Shown: piece by piece, positions 46,628 to 55,261 of the stretch
Position numbering within the stretch: the stretch's first letter is position 1
Layout: every line of letters starts with the position of its first letter
DNA from: Anabaenopsis elenkinii CCIBt3563
GTDB lineage: Bacteria; Cyanobacteriota; Cyanobacteriia; Cyanobacteriales; Nostocaceae
Length of the DNA stretch: 64,000 bases
Assembly: GCF_015245355.1 (NCBI RefSeq)
Contig: NZ_CP063311.1
Span: forward strand, 2,819,141-2,883,140
Direction of reading: 5' to 3'
Program-made: the position numbers and the translations under genes
The notes under the pieces: model-generated
The model's database searches: none
The model's input: the letters and a program-made list of their open reading frames with translations, nothing else
Told to the model about the DNA's origin: nothing

Positions 46628-47056
46628 ATGGAAGAACTCTTAGAATTAAAAGGTTTGTTGCTTCAAGGTGACATTTCTGGGGCGCTAGCCATTGTGGAAG
46701 ACCTGGAAGAAATGAGCAGAGACGACAAAATCAATAATATTTGTAGTTATGCCAAAATTCTGCTCCTGCATCTGATTAAACAACAAGCTGAAAATCGCAC
46801 AACACGCTCTTGGGATGTTTCAATTCGTAATTCTGCTCTGGAGATTCAAAGGAAAAATAAACGACGCAAAGCAGGAGGGTATTATCTCCAACCCACAGAA
46901 CTGCGCCTCTGTCTAGAAGATAGCTATGAACAAGCACTAAATGCTGCATCCTTGGAAGTAGCAGAGGGGATTTACGATATAGAAAGTTTAGAGAAAATGG
47001 TCGATCGCCAGGAGATTATTGATCTGGGATTATCTCTGATTTTAGCTGCAAAGTAA
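46628..47056 (+). CDS. DUF29 family protein
   Basis: 142 residues, paralogue of the gene at 45.3 kb: MEELLELKGLLLQGDISGAL is identical and RTTRSWDVSIRNSALEIQRK nearly so, while the C-terminal 45 residues diverge. Even the upstream bases (TCCTGAGCT / AACCCTAACCT region) are only loosely alike. Function unknown. Confidence 0.85.
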   Translation: MEELLELKGLLLQGDISGALAIVEDLEEMSRDDKINNICSYAKILLLHLIKQQAENRTTRSWDVSIRNSALEIQRKNKRRKAGGYYLQPTELRLCLEDSYEQALNAASLEVAEGIYDIESLEKMVDRQEIIDLGLSLILAAK

Positions 47057-47298
47057 TGGTGATTGTGAAACGGTTACAATTGTAACCTAATCGAACTAAT
47101 GTATAAATAACTATACTGAGTGTGACAATTTATTATTACAATGAAAGGCGATCGCACAAGTACGTTACTAAGAAATGTCAGAGAGCGATCGCTTGCAATT
47201 AATACTCCCCCCACCCCATAGAGTGATCAATCTATCACTTATTTTGCACTTATTGTGGTAGAATTTTTACCTAGATTTATCAAAACTTTTTATCTTCT

Positions 47299-47419
47299 AT
47301 GAAATCAAGTAATCATCGCATTGCCGTGCTCGGTTTAGGCTATGTTGGCTTACCCGTGGCTTTAGCCCTAGCAGAAAAATTCCCAGATGTAGTGGGCTTT
47401 GATATCAACCGCGATCGCA
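47299..47419 (+). pseudogene. N-terminal fragment of a nucleotide-sugar dehydrogenase
   Basis: MKSSNHRIAVLGLGYVGLPV then ALALAEKFPDVVGFDINRDR is the NAD-binding start of TviB/WbpA-type UDP-sugar dehydrogenases. It is cut after 40 residues by a half MITE. The epimerase that usually pairs with it is intact at 49.8 kb. Confidence 0.85.
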
Positions 47420-47526
47420 GAACACACAAAAAATAATAAAATCAAGTCCCCTCCCCTTACAAGGGGAGGGTTAGGGTGGGGTGAAACAATCTTTGATACA
47501 CTAATCATAACTTACTAAACATCCTC
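47418..47526 (-). mobile_element. Half of a GAGGATGTTTG-family MITE
   Basis: Contains AACACACAAAAAATAATAAA, the CCTCCCC..GGGGAGG hairpin, GTGAAACAATC and the end CATCCTC. The other half is missing, and the break is at the dehydrogenase fragment, so a deletion removed both. Confidence 0.75.
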
Positions 47527-47575
47527 TTAAAATAGGAATAGCTGAAGCCAACCGCAGGATAAGGAAGCTGGTAGA

Positions 47576-48025
47576 ATGGAAACCAAATTACCACAGGTGT
47601 CTCCCACCTTATATGACACTGATTACCATCTCTGGGTACTGGAAACTGTGCAACAACTGGAGAATCGTGACTTTAACTCCGTTGACTGGAGTAACTTAAT
47701 TGATGAGGTGTGGGATTTGAGTAGACGGGAGAAAAGACGCATGGAAAGTTTACTCACCCTGTTAATAGAGCACCTGCTAAAAAGCACTTACTGGGAGTCG
47801 GAAAAACCGAGAAATTTAGCACACTGGCAAGCCGAAATCACTAACTTTCGTAAACAGATCAAAAGAGAATTAAAAGCGAGTCCCAGCCTCAATACCTATC
47901 TAAAAGAGATATTTATAGAATGTTATCAAGACGCAAGGGAAATTGCTTCCATGCGATCGCAATTACCCCTAAGTACTTTCCCAGTCGAACCTATTACTAA
48001 CCTGGAGACAATTTTAAATGAGTAG
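47576..48025 (+). CDS. DUF29 family protein
   Basis: 149 residues of the first DUF29 subgroup: LYDTDYHLWVLETVQQLENR, DFNSVDWSNLIDEVWDLSRR, LLTLLIEHLLKSTYW and HWQAEITNFRKQIKRELKAS. A close paralogue lies at 57.0 kb, with the same leader words (AATAGCT and AAGCC..GGATGAGGAAG-like). Function unknown. Confidence 0.87.
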   Translation: METKLPQVSPTLYDTDYHLWVLETVQQLENRDFNSVDWSNLIDEVWDLSRREKRRMESLLTLLIEHLLKSTYWESEKPRNLAHWQAEITNFRKQIKRELKASPSLNTYLKEIFIECYQDAREIASMRSQLPLSTFPVEPITNLETILNE

Positions 48026-48088
48026 TAGCCTAGTTGACAATTAAATAAACAAACCTATACACTTATCTACAAACCTATAAGTGTATTT

Positions 48089-48175
48089 ATGTTTAAACCT
48101 CATGAGTTTGCAAAGAAAATTGGGGTGTCAGTCAAGACATTACACAGTGTTGAGGTCGAGCAATGCTTTTATCCA
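48089..48175 (+). pseudogene. N-terminal stub of an IS607-type TnpA serine recombinase
   Basis: MFKPHEFAKKIGVSVKTLHS is the MerR-like helix-turn-helix at the start of IS607 TnpA. The rest of the domain and the whole recombinase are deleted, and the sequence passes within a few codons into tnpB. The inverted pair ATACACTTAT / ATAAGTGTAT just upstream (about 48057-48085) marks the left end region. Confidence 0.72.
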
Positions 48176-49239
48176 TCAAAACAAAGTTGAAACTGAGTAA
48201 AACCCAAGAAATAATAATGAATAAACACGCAGGTATTGCGCGGTTTACTTACAACTGGGGTTTAGCGACTTGGAATAATCTTTATAAAGATGGATTAAAG
48301 CCCAACAAATATATTCTGAAGAAATTCTTTAATAATCATGTTAAACCTGAGTTTGAGTGGATTAGAGAAAAGGGTATTTGTCAGAAAATAACTCAATATA
48401 CTTTCGACCATTTAGGCGATTCTTTTTCTAGATTCTTTAGCGGTAAAGGTGGATATCCTAAGTTTAAAAAGAAAGGACATAGAGACTCCTTTACCATTGA
48501 TGCTGGAGGTAAGCCAATTCCAGTAGGCGGCAAATCAATAAAGCTACCGACGATTGGATGGATAAAAACTTATGAAGGTTTGCCACACACAACCTGTAAA
48601 TCAATCACAATATCAAAGACTGCTAATAGCTGGTTCATTGCTTTTGCTTACGAGCAAGAACACAAAGCAATAGATAAGCAGCACGAGATTGTAGGGGTGG
48701 ATTTAGGGGTCAAGGAACTAGCTACACTTTCTACTGGGGTAGTGTTTCCTAATCCTAAGCATTACAAAGCTAATTTAGAGAAGCTAAAAAGACTATCTAA
48801 AAAGTTTGCTCGCAAAAACAAAGGTTCAAATAACCGATACAAAGCTAAAATTAAACTGGCTAAACATCACGCTAGAGTAGCTAATCTTAGAAAAAATACT
48901 CTTCACCAAATCACTACTTTCTTATGCAAAAACCACGCAAAAATAGTAGTAGAAGATTTAAACGTTTCTGGGATGATTTCAAATCACAAATTAGCCCAAG
49001 TAATAGCTGATTGTGGTTTTTATGAACTTAAGCGCCAGTTAGAATACAAAGCAAGAAAGTTTGGTTGCAAAATTCTAATTGCTGACAGATTTTATCCATC
49101 AAGTAAGACCTGTTCAAATTGTGGGCATATCCAAGATATGCCACTAAAAGAAAGAATTTACAACTGTGGAAGTTGTGGTCATTCGGTGGATAGAGATTTA
49201 AACGCAGCAATCAACTTATCGAGGTTGGCTAAACCTTGA
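48163..49239 (+). CDS. tnpB: TnpB RNA-guided nuclease, IS607-type
   Basis: 358 residues with the complete active site: RuvC-I GVDLGVKELATL (Asp about 180), RuvC-II VVEDLNVSGM (Glu about 264), zinc finger CSNCGH..CGSCGH (about 317-341) and RuvC-III DRDLNAAINL (Asp about 343). TnpB proteins cut DNA guided by an RNA made from the 3' end of the element. The tnpA partner is deleted, so the element cannot move itself, but the nuclease could still act. The N-terminus is family-like (IKTKLKLSKTQEIIMNKHAG), so the start is reasonable. Confidence 0.88.
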   Translation: MLLSIKTKLKLSKTQEIIMNKHAGIARFTYNWGLATWNNLYKDGLKPNKYILKKFFNNHVKPEFEWIREKGICQKITQYTFDHLGDSFSRFFSGKGGYPKFKKKGHRDSFTIDAGGKPIPVGGKSIKLPTIGWIKTYEGLPHTTCKSITISKTANSWFIAFAYEQEHKAIDKQHEIVGVDLGVKELATLSTGVVFPNPKHYKANLEKLKRLSKKFARKNKGSNNRYKAKIKLAKHHARVANLRKNTLHQITTFLCKNHAKIVVEDLNVSGMISNHKLAQVIADCGFYELKRQLEYKARKFGCKILIADRFYPSSKTCSNCGHIQDMPLKERIYNCGSCGHSVDRDLNAAINLSRLAKP

Positions 49240-49336
49240 AAGCTTACTGAGGGATAACCGCTCCCATGCTCCCATCGAAGTAAGAAATAAATGTCTAGAC
49301 TTGTCTAGGATTTATATAGCAGAATTGGTTTCCTTA
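49240..49336. ncRNA. Possible omega-RNA / right end of the IS607-type element
   Basis: By family knowledge the guide RNA overlaps the 3' end of tnpB and the right end. Here the end region (GAGGGATAACCGCTCCCATG and following) has short GGGA/TCCC pairing. The exact right end is not visible. Confidence 0.25.
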
Positions 49337-49723
49337 GAGGATGTTTGGAAAGTCATGATTAGTGTATCAAAGATTGTTTCACCCCACCCTCACCCCTCAC
49401 AGGGGTAGATTTTTAATATGATCTGTGAAGCCAAGACCACCGAAGACAAGGAAGGAAAGTGGACAAGGAAGATTTTATACGGACAATGGTTTTTTGCCGG
49501 ACTATTTTTGTGACTAAAGAATACAGACTTTGTACTGTTTTCCTCCCTTCTCACCTTGTCCACCTTGTCTTGCCCTCACGACAATGTAAAATACCTACCC
49601 TTGTAAGCTTGTAAGGGGAGGGGACTGGATTTGATTATTTTTTGTGTGTTGGATGTGTTCCCTGTTCCCTGTTCCCTGTTCCCTAAGATAAAAATCACCT
49701 TATAAAACTTATCAAACATCCTC
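49337..49723 (+). mobile_element. MITE of the GAGGATGTTTG family carrying a nested repeat
   Basis: Ends GAGGATGTTTGGAAAGT and ACTTATCAAACATCCTC. The core matches the other copies. A nested segment (about 49417-49605) has outward words AGACAAGGAAGGAAAGTGGA and CCTTGTCCACCTTGTCTTG; the same segment is in the copy at 60.0 kb. TTCCCTG heptamers are at about 49664-49686. Confidence 0.83.
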
Positions 49724-49809
49724 TTAGGCATCACGATAAAACACCCTAATGTCTAGAATAGGATAAATTTATTTCCTTAATCTGTAATATTGACCGGGAA
49801 GTTAAAAAA

Positions 49810-50817
49810 ATGAAAATCTTAGTTACAGGTGCTGCAGGCTTTATTGGCTTCCACCTGAGCGACCGACTATTAAACCGCGGTGATGAAGTTATAGGACTCG
49901 ATAACCTGAATAACTACTATGACGTTTTCCTTAAACAAGCTCGCCTGGCTCAACTGCAATCACAGCAGCTATTCACCTTTACTCAACTAGACTTAGGGGA
50001 TCAAGAGGGAATCAACAACCTATTTACAACACATCAATTTGATGTAGTTGTCAACCTTGCAGCCCAAGCTGGGGTGAGGTATTCTCTCCAAAATCCCCAC
50101 GCCTATATTAACAGTAATATTCTGGGATTCACCAACATCTTAGAAGGTTGTCGTCACTCCCAAGTCAAACATTTAGTATTTGCCTCCTCCAGTTCTGTCT
50201 ATGGAGCCAACACTAAAACCCCTTTTTCCATCCATGACAACGTAGACCACCCCATTAGTTTATATGCTGCCAGTAAAAAAGCCAACGAGCTAATGGCACA
50301 TACTTACAGCCACCTCTACGGCTTACCCACCACCGGACTGCGCTTTTTTACCGTTTATGGTCCTTGGGGAAGACCAGACATGGCGTACTTTTTATTTACC
50401 AAAGCCATTTTATCAGGTAACCCCATTGATGTATTCAACTATGGTAAAATGAAACGTGATTTTACTTACATTGATGATATTATCGAAGGGGTGGTAAGAG
50501 TTACCGATAATATCCCCCAAGGTAATCCTCATTGGTCAGGGGATAAACCTGACCCAGGGACTAGTAAAGCACCCTATAAAATCTATAACATTGGTAATAA
50601 CAATCCTGTGGAGTTGTTACATTTCATTGAGGTGATAGAAGACTGCTTGGGGATGAAGGCGCAAAAGAATATGTTGCCTCTGCAACCCGGAGATGTAACC
50701 ATGACCTATGCTGATGTGGATGATTTAATTGCAGATGTGGGCTTTAAACCCGCCACTCCCATTGATGTCGGTGTCGGGCGTTTTATCGATTGGTATAGAG
50801 ATTATTACCAGGTATAA
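49810..50817 (+). CDS. NAD-dependent epimerase, UDP-glucuronate 4-epimerase-like
   Basis: 335 residues of the extended short-chain dehydrogenase family. [16 protein letters not shown] binds [11 protein letters not shown] and [11 protein letters not shown] give the Ser and the YxxxK pair, and [10 protein letters not shown] with [16 protein letters not shown] matches UDP-GlcA 4-epimerases (Cap1J/LpsL). Such enzymes act after a nucleotide-sugar dehydrogenase; the only one here is the fragment at 47.3 kb, so its substrate may now be supplied from elsewhere in the genome. Confidence 0.87.
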   Translation: MKILVTGAAGFIGFHLSDRLLNRGDEVIGLDNLNNYYDVFLKQARLAQLQSQQLFTFTQLDLGDQEGINNLFTTHQFDVVVNLAAQAGVRYSLQNPHAYINSNILGFTNILEGCRHSQVKHLVFASSSSVYGANTKTPFSIHDNVDHPISLYAASKKANELMAHTYSHLYGLPTTGLRFFTVYGPWGRPDMAYFLFTKAILSGNPIDVFNYGKMKRDFTYIDDIIEGVVRVTDNIPQGNPHWSGDKPDPGTSKAPYKIYNIGNNNPVELLHFIEVIEDCLGMKAQKNMLPLQPGDVTMTYADVDDLIADVGFKPATPIDVGVGRFIDWYRDYYQV

Positions 50818-50866
50818 ATTAAATATAAGTTTGAAAACACCCTCTAAGTTAATAGGTCAAGGACAA

Positions 50867-50931
50867 AGATCCCCGACTTCTGAACACAATCTTGTTATCT
50901 GATTACAAGTACTGATAGAAGTCGGGGATCT
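50867..50931. repeat. Inverted-repeat hairpin element, AGAAGTCGGGGATCT arms
   Basis: Arms AGATCCCCGACTTCT and AGAAGTCGGGGATCT are perfect over 15 bp with a 35-bp loop. Copies lie at 53126-53190 and, degenerate, at 59971-60016. It may act as a bidirectional terminator after the epimerase. Confidence 0.85.
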
Positions 50932-51031
50932 AAACTCGAGAACTTTAGAAATTTATCAGATGAAGAACTTTGTATATCTGGCTTTTCAGTGCTTCTAAGA
51001 CCTAACTGAATACTACTTACCAACCTTAATA

Positions 51032-52141
51032 ATGAGAATCTTATATATAATCACCCGCGCAGATACAGTTGGGGGTGTACAAGTTCATGTGCGTGACTTG
51101 AGTATGGCTTTACAAGCTGATGGACATCAAGTACTAGTTATTACTGGAATGCCGGGACTTTACACGGAAGACCTATACACCAACAATATAGACTTTCGTG
51201 CTTGTACAACTTTTCACAAACAGATTAAGCCCTTTCAAGACTGGCAGACCCTGCGGTTTTTCCTCCAAACTATTAAACAATTCCGCCCCGATATTATTAG
51301 CACCCATTCCAGTAAAGCAGGAATTTTGGGGCGTTTAGCAGGGAAAATCACCAAAACTCCTTGCTTGTTCACAGCCCACGGTTGGGCTTTTACTGAAGGT
51401 GTTCCTCAACCTACCCGCAAAATTTATCAAATCATTGAGCGATTAGCAGAACCATTGGCCAATCAAATTATCTGTGTGTCTGACCACGACCGATATATCG
51501 GGTTAAAAACTGGTATGAACCCAAAGCGACTTAAAACCATTCACAATGGTATGCCAGATATTTCCCCATCCCTGAGGGCGAACCCCGCAGATAGTGAGCC
51601 AGTCAAAATTGTCATGGTAGCCCGGTTTGATAAACAAAAAGATCACTACACCTTGCTCCAAGCCTTTCAAAGAGTATCCGGTGCTCAACTCAACTTGGTG
51701 GGAGATGGCCTTGGACTAGATAATATCAAAAACCTCGCTATTAAATTAGGTCTTTCCCAAACAGTAAACTTTCTGGGCTTCCGCCAAGACATCCCTCAAG
51801 TCTTAGCTCAAGCCCAAATATTTGCCCTAATCTCCCATTGGGAAGGCTTTCCCCTAACTATTATTGAAGCCATGCGAGCGGGACTACCAGTGATTGCTTC
51901 TGATGTTGGTGGAGCAGCAGAAGCTATTGATGAAGGGGTTTCTGGTTTCACCATCCCTCGCGGTGATGTGCAAACCTTGGAAAACCGACTCAAGCAATTA
52001 ATCAAAAATGCGGAATTACGTTACAAAATGGGAAACGCAGCCCGACAAAGATATGAACAAGAATTTACCTTTGATCATATGTTTACTGAAACTTACCAGA
52101 CCTATGAAAACATATTACTCAAATCTAAATCTCAGGGATAA
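51032..52141 (+). CDS. Glycosyltransferase family 4
   Basis: 369 residues. RADTVGGVQVHVRDLSMALQ is the N-domain loop, STHSSKAGILGRLAGKITK is typical of the EpsD/CapM-like group, VKIVMVARFDKQKDHYTLLQ opens the C-domain and SHWEGFPLTIIEAMRAGLPV is the donor-site motif. It is 12 nt upstream of the next sugar-epimerase-like gene, with a shared transcript likely. Family members often transfer N-acetylfucosamine or related sugars; this is not certain here. Confidence 0.9.
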   Translation: MRILYIITRADTVGGVQVHVRDLSMALQADGHQVLVITGMPGLYTEDLYTNNIDFRACTTFHKQIKPFQDWQTLRFFLQTIKQFRPDIISTHSSKAGILGRLAGKITKTPCLFTAHGWAFTEGVPQPTRKIYQIIERLAEPLANQIICVSDHDRYIGLKTGMNPKRLKTIHNGMPDISPSLRANPADSEPVKIVMVARFDKQKDHYTLLQAFQRVSGAQLNLVGDGLGLDNIKNLAIKLGLSQTVNFLGFRQDIPQVLAQAQIFALISHWEGFPLTIIEAMRAGLPVIASDVGGAAEAIDEGVSGFTIPRGDVQTLENRLKQLIKNAELRYKMGNAARQRYEQEFTFDHMFTETYQTYENILLKSKSQG

Positions 52142-52153
52142 ATAACTTATATT

Positions 52154-53044
52154 ATGAAAACATTATTAACAGGAGCCACAGGACTCACCGGTGGACTACT
52201 CCTACAAAAAATTGCCACTCTTCATGCTGGATTGGAAATCAGTTGCTTAGTCCGTCCTAGCAGTAACTGCGATTTCATAAACTCCCTAAATCTCAAACTT
52301 ACCTATTACCAAGGCGACAGCGCTAACCCCAATACATGGGACACAGTTCTATCCCAAGCAACTTTTACAACTATCATTCATTTAGTCCAACTGCGTCAGA
52401 TTCCTACCCTCCTCGATAGCTTGAATAAATTCCAGCAAACTCCGCGATTAATTATCATTGGTACCACAGGGGTTTACTCTCAATACAACCAATATTCAGC
52501 CGAGTATAAAGAAGCAGAAAAAGTTCTATCCCAGTATGGTGGGTCCTATTCCTTGCTACGCCCAACCATGATTTATGGTTCTCCCAAAGACAAAAACCTA
52601 CACAAGCTGATCAAGTTTTGCCATCGGTATCAATTCTTTCCTGTCTTCGGTAAGGGTAATAATCTCCTACAACCAGTCCATACTGAGGACTTAGCCCAAG
52701 CTCTCCTCGATGTTTGGCAATCTCCTCATATCCAGGGAGCCTACGACCTTTCTGGGGAAACCATTATCACCTTTCGAGACCTGCTCAAACTCCTAAGCCA
52801 ACTCATGGGTAAACCTGTATATCAGCTTTCTCTACCCCTTACCATGGGTATTATTTTAGCTACTCTCCTGGAGAAAACCCTGGGTAGACGTTCCCCAGTG
52901 AGACGGGAACAAATTCTGCGACTCCAAGAAGATAAAACCTATTCTTACGCAGCAGCTACACGAGACTTTGGTTTTACGCCCCGCTCATTAGAAACAGGTC
53001 TGAGAGAAGAAATCGCCCTGATGCGGGCACAAAGGATTATTTAA
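52154..53044 (+). CDS. NAD-dependent epimerase/dehydratase family protein
   Basis: 296 residues. TGATGLTGGLLLQKI binds the cofactor (about 6-20). IIGTTGVYSQY holds the Thr/Ser and Tyr area, but a clear YxxxK is not seen in the usual place; YKEAEKVLSQYGGSYSLLRP may serve. It is shorter than classic sugar epimerases and resembles the reductase or atypical SDR group found beside WecA-like transferases, where it reduces a UDP-keto sugar (as in UDP-QuiNAc synthesis). The role is inferred from the neighbours. Confidence 0.78.
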   Translation: MKTLLTGATGLTGGLLLQKIATLHAGLEISCLVRPSSNCDFINSLNLKLTYYQGDSANPNTWDTVLSQATFTTIIHLVQLRQIPTLLDSLNKFQQTPRLIIIGTTGVYSQYNQYSAEYKEAEKVLSQYGGSYSLLRPTMIYGSPKDKNLHKLIKFCHRYQFFPVFGKGNNLLQPVHTEDLAQALLDVWQSPHIQGAYDLSGETIITFRDLLKLLSQLMGKPVYQLSLPLTMGIILATLLEKTLGRRSPVRREQILRLQEDKTYSYAAATRDFGFTPRSLETGLREEIALMRAQRII

Positions 53045-53125
53045 AATGATTACCTGGTATTTGGAAAATTGGAATTTACAGCATCCCTCCTAGGCAAAAA
53101 AGCTGTAGCCCAACGCCTCTGTAAA

Positions 53126-53190
53126 AGATACCCGACTTCTATCAGTACTTGTGAGCAGATGAGAAGATTATCAGCAGAAGTCGGGGATCT
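53126..53190. repeat. Inverted-repeat hairpin element, second copy
   Basis: Arms AGATACCCGACTTCT and AGAAGTCGGGGATCT with a loop sharing ATCAGTACTTGT with the copy at 50.9 kb in inverse order. Located after the epimerase-like gene. Confidence 0.8.
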
Positions 53191-53321
53191 GAGTAGTGGC
53201 TATTACAGATTATAGTAGCAAATATTAATCATTAATTTTATACAAAGAGTTATAAATTACACTCCATGCATCTACTTGCTTTAACTTAGACATCTAAAAT
53301 CTAATACCAATTTCATACCAA

Positions 53322-54359
53322 GTGATTTACTTCATATTCATTCCCCTGAGTTTCCTGCTTAGTTGTCTGTTGGTCTATCTGATCAAAAATCAACTTAGCG
53401 CCCATCTCATAGATATTCCCAATGAGCGCAGTTCCCACACTCAACCCACCCCCAGAGGGGGAGGACTGGGTTTTGTAGCCTCCTTTTTCATTGTCAGTTG
53501 GTGCTTTTCCTGGCTATCCACCCCCAATACCGTCAGTACAGACCAGATCAATGTCAGCCACATCTGGTTAGTACTCCTACCTCTGACAGTGGTTGGCTTG
53601 CTGGATGACCGTTGGCAAATTCCAGCTAGACTGAGATACTTAGTGCAGATAGTTGCAACCAGTATTGCCATATCTTTCTTTGGGATCTTTCCCCAACCCT
53701 GGTTAACTAACCTCGGTGCGGTTGGTATTACAGTCGCTATCCTCCTCACCCTCCTGGGTATGACCGCCCTGATTAACTTCTACAACTTCATGGATGGTTT
53801 AGATGGTTTAGTAGGGGGGATAACCATGATTCAACTGAGTTTGATAGCAATGATGGGAAATCAACCTCTATGGGTGCTGCTAATCGCTGCTCTAGCGGGA
53901 TTTCTGTACTGGAACTGGTCACCCGCCAAGATATTTATGGGAGATGTGGGTAGTACTGTCTTAGGGGCTACAGTAGCCATAGCCCTATTGAATTATTCCC
54001 ATGATGGCTCTGCTGTGCAAGCATGGTCGGCCTTAACCATCACCCTACCCATCGCTGGAGACGCTATTTATACCTTAATTTGCCGGTTAAAGCGCAGGGA
54101 AAACATTTTTAAAGCCCATCGCACTCACTTATATCAACGGTTACACCAATCCGGATGGAATCACTCCCAGGTAGCCATTAGCTATATGATATTTACCAGT
54201 GCCATAGCCCTGAACATTTATCTGTTGGGTAGCGTTGGAGCCTGGATAAACTTACTCATAACAATAGCCGCGATCGCCTTTCTGGAAATGTATTTAAAGC
54301 AACTTACTACATATTCCCGTGAGAAAGTATTGACAAAAGACGTAAAAGATGATGTGTGA
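53322..54359 (+). CDS. WecA/WbpL-like undecaprenyl-phosphate sugar-1-phosphate transferase
   Basis: 345 residues, about ten membrane helices. It starts glycan assembly by moving a HexNAc-1-phosphate to the lipid carrier. LIDIPNERSSHTQPTPRGGG, GLLDDRW (Asp pair), NFYNFMDGLDGLVGG and FMGDVGSTVLG with HRTHLYQRL near the end are the polyprenyl-phosphate, Mg and nucleotide motifs of the family. Start GTG 53322. This is the likely first enzyme of the polysaccharide pathway in the window. Confidence 0.92.
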   Translation: MIYFIFIPLSFLLSCLLVYLIKNQLSAHLIDIPNERSSHTQPTPRGGGLGFVASFFIVSWCFSWLSTPNTVSTDQINVSHIWLVLLPLTVVGLLDDRWQIPARLRYLVQIVATSIAISFFGIFPQPWLTNLGAVGITVAILLTLLGMTALINFYNFMDGLDGLVGGITMIQLSLIAMMGNQPLWVLLIAALAGFLYWNWSPAKIFMGDVGSTVLGATVAIALLNYSHDGSAVQAWSALTITLPIAGDAIYTLICRLKRRENIFKAHRTHLYQRLHQSGWNHSQVAISYMIFTSAIALNIYLLGSVGAWINLLITIAAIAFLEMYLKQLTTYSREKVLTKDVKDDV

Positions 54360-54644
54360 TGCAAGTAAATAACTCCGTGACCAACTCAGCTTCTGTACCT
54401 GTGCGCCTTTAACACTACCCTGGGGGCGATCGCGGCTCTGAAAAAAGATGAAAACAGATAAGCTATTTTACCGTATATTCCTAACTCAACCAGGTATCCT
54501 TGCTGAACTTATACCGGGAATCCCGCCAGACTGTGAGTTTGAATACTGCGCCCCAGTGATTAAAGAACAGGAATTTCGCCACGATGGGGTATTAACTCCC
54601 ATAGGGGACGACCTCAACCTACCCATAGTATTTCTGGAAGCCCA

Positions 54645-54757
54645 AGGGGGCAGGGGGCAGGGAGCAGGGGGCAGGGGGCAGGGCGTAGCCTTGAAACGGT
54701 TGAATTTCAATGGTTTTATCTTCTGTTTGTGTCCTAACCACCTTGGCGGTTGCTATA
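54645..54757 (+). mobile_element. MITE with TGCTATA end inside the Rpn-family gene
   Basis: A GGGGCAG heptamer array (about 54645-54682), then GTAGCCTTGAAACGGTTGAA, TTTCAATGGTTTTATC, TAACCACCTTGGCGG and TGCTATA. The left TATAGCA end is missing. It matches the copies at 27160 and 57529. Confidence 0.75.
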
Positions 54758-55009
54758 CCTTATGGAGATTTAGAGAAAAAAGTACAGAGACTTTACCTGA
54801 AAGACTTGCTATCAGAAACAGACCTAAGTCCTAACCTGGGAATATTGCAGTTAATCGTTCTCCCTCAAAACCGGGTAGGTGAAGCAGCCCAAAAACTACT
54901 GCAAAATGTAGAGAACAAAACACAATTCACACAAAGACCAATAATACAACGGCGAGCTAGCCCCTAAATTCTATTTATGGGGGCTAGACGTTGGCGATTT
55001 TAATCGCTG

Positions 55010-55110
55010 TTAAGTTTCTTTTTGATTTTGAATGTACATTTTAACTATCTCTAATGGCGCATACCCAACAGTGGAAACAAAAAGCGATCGCGTTCACGAG
55101 AACTGGTCTT
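55010..55110 (-). pseudogene. C-terminal fragment of a Y1 transposase (tnpA) divergent from tnpB
   Basis: The minus strand reads VSTVGYAPLEIVKMYIQNQK then ET and TAA, the C-terminal helix of IS200/IS605 TnpA. The catalytic Tyr helix and the HUH motif are absent. The divergent tnpA/tnpB order is that of IS605. Confidence 0.75.
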
Positions 55111-55261
55111 CTATATTTAGGACAGAAAAATAACATGATATTTACACGAATAAACAACATTCTTGTTTGATTTGAATTTTTGCATGGAACCCTGTTGACT
55201 TATGCAGCTACAGGCTATAATTATTTTAAGCAAAGATAAATATCAAGGAGGTGATTTAAGA

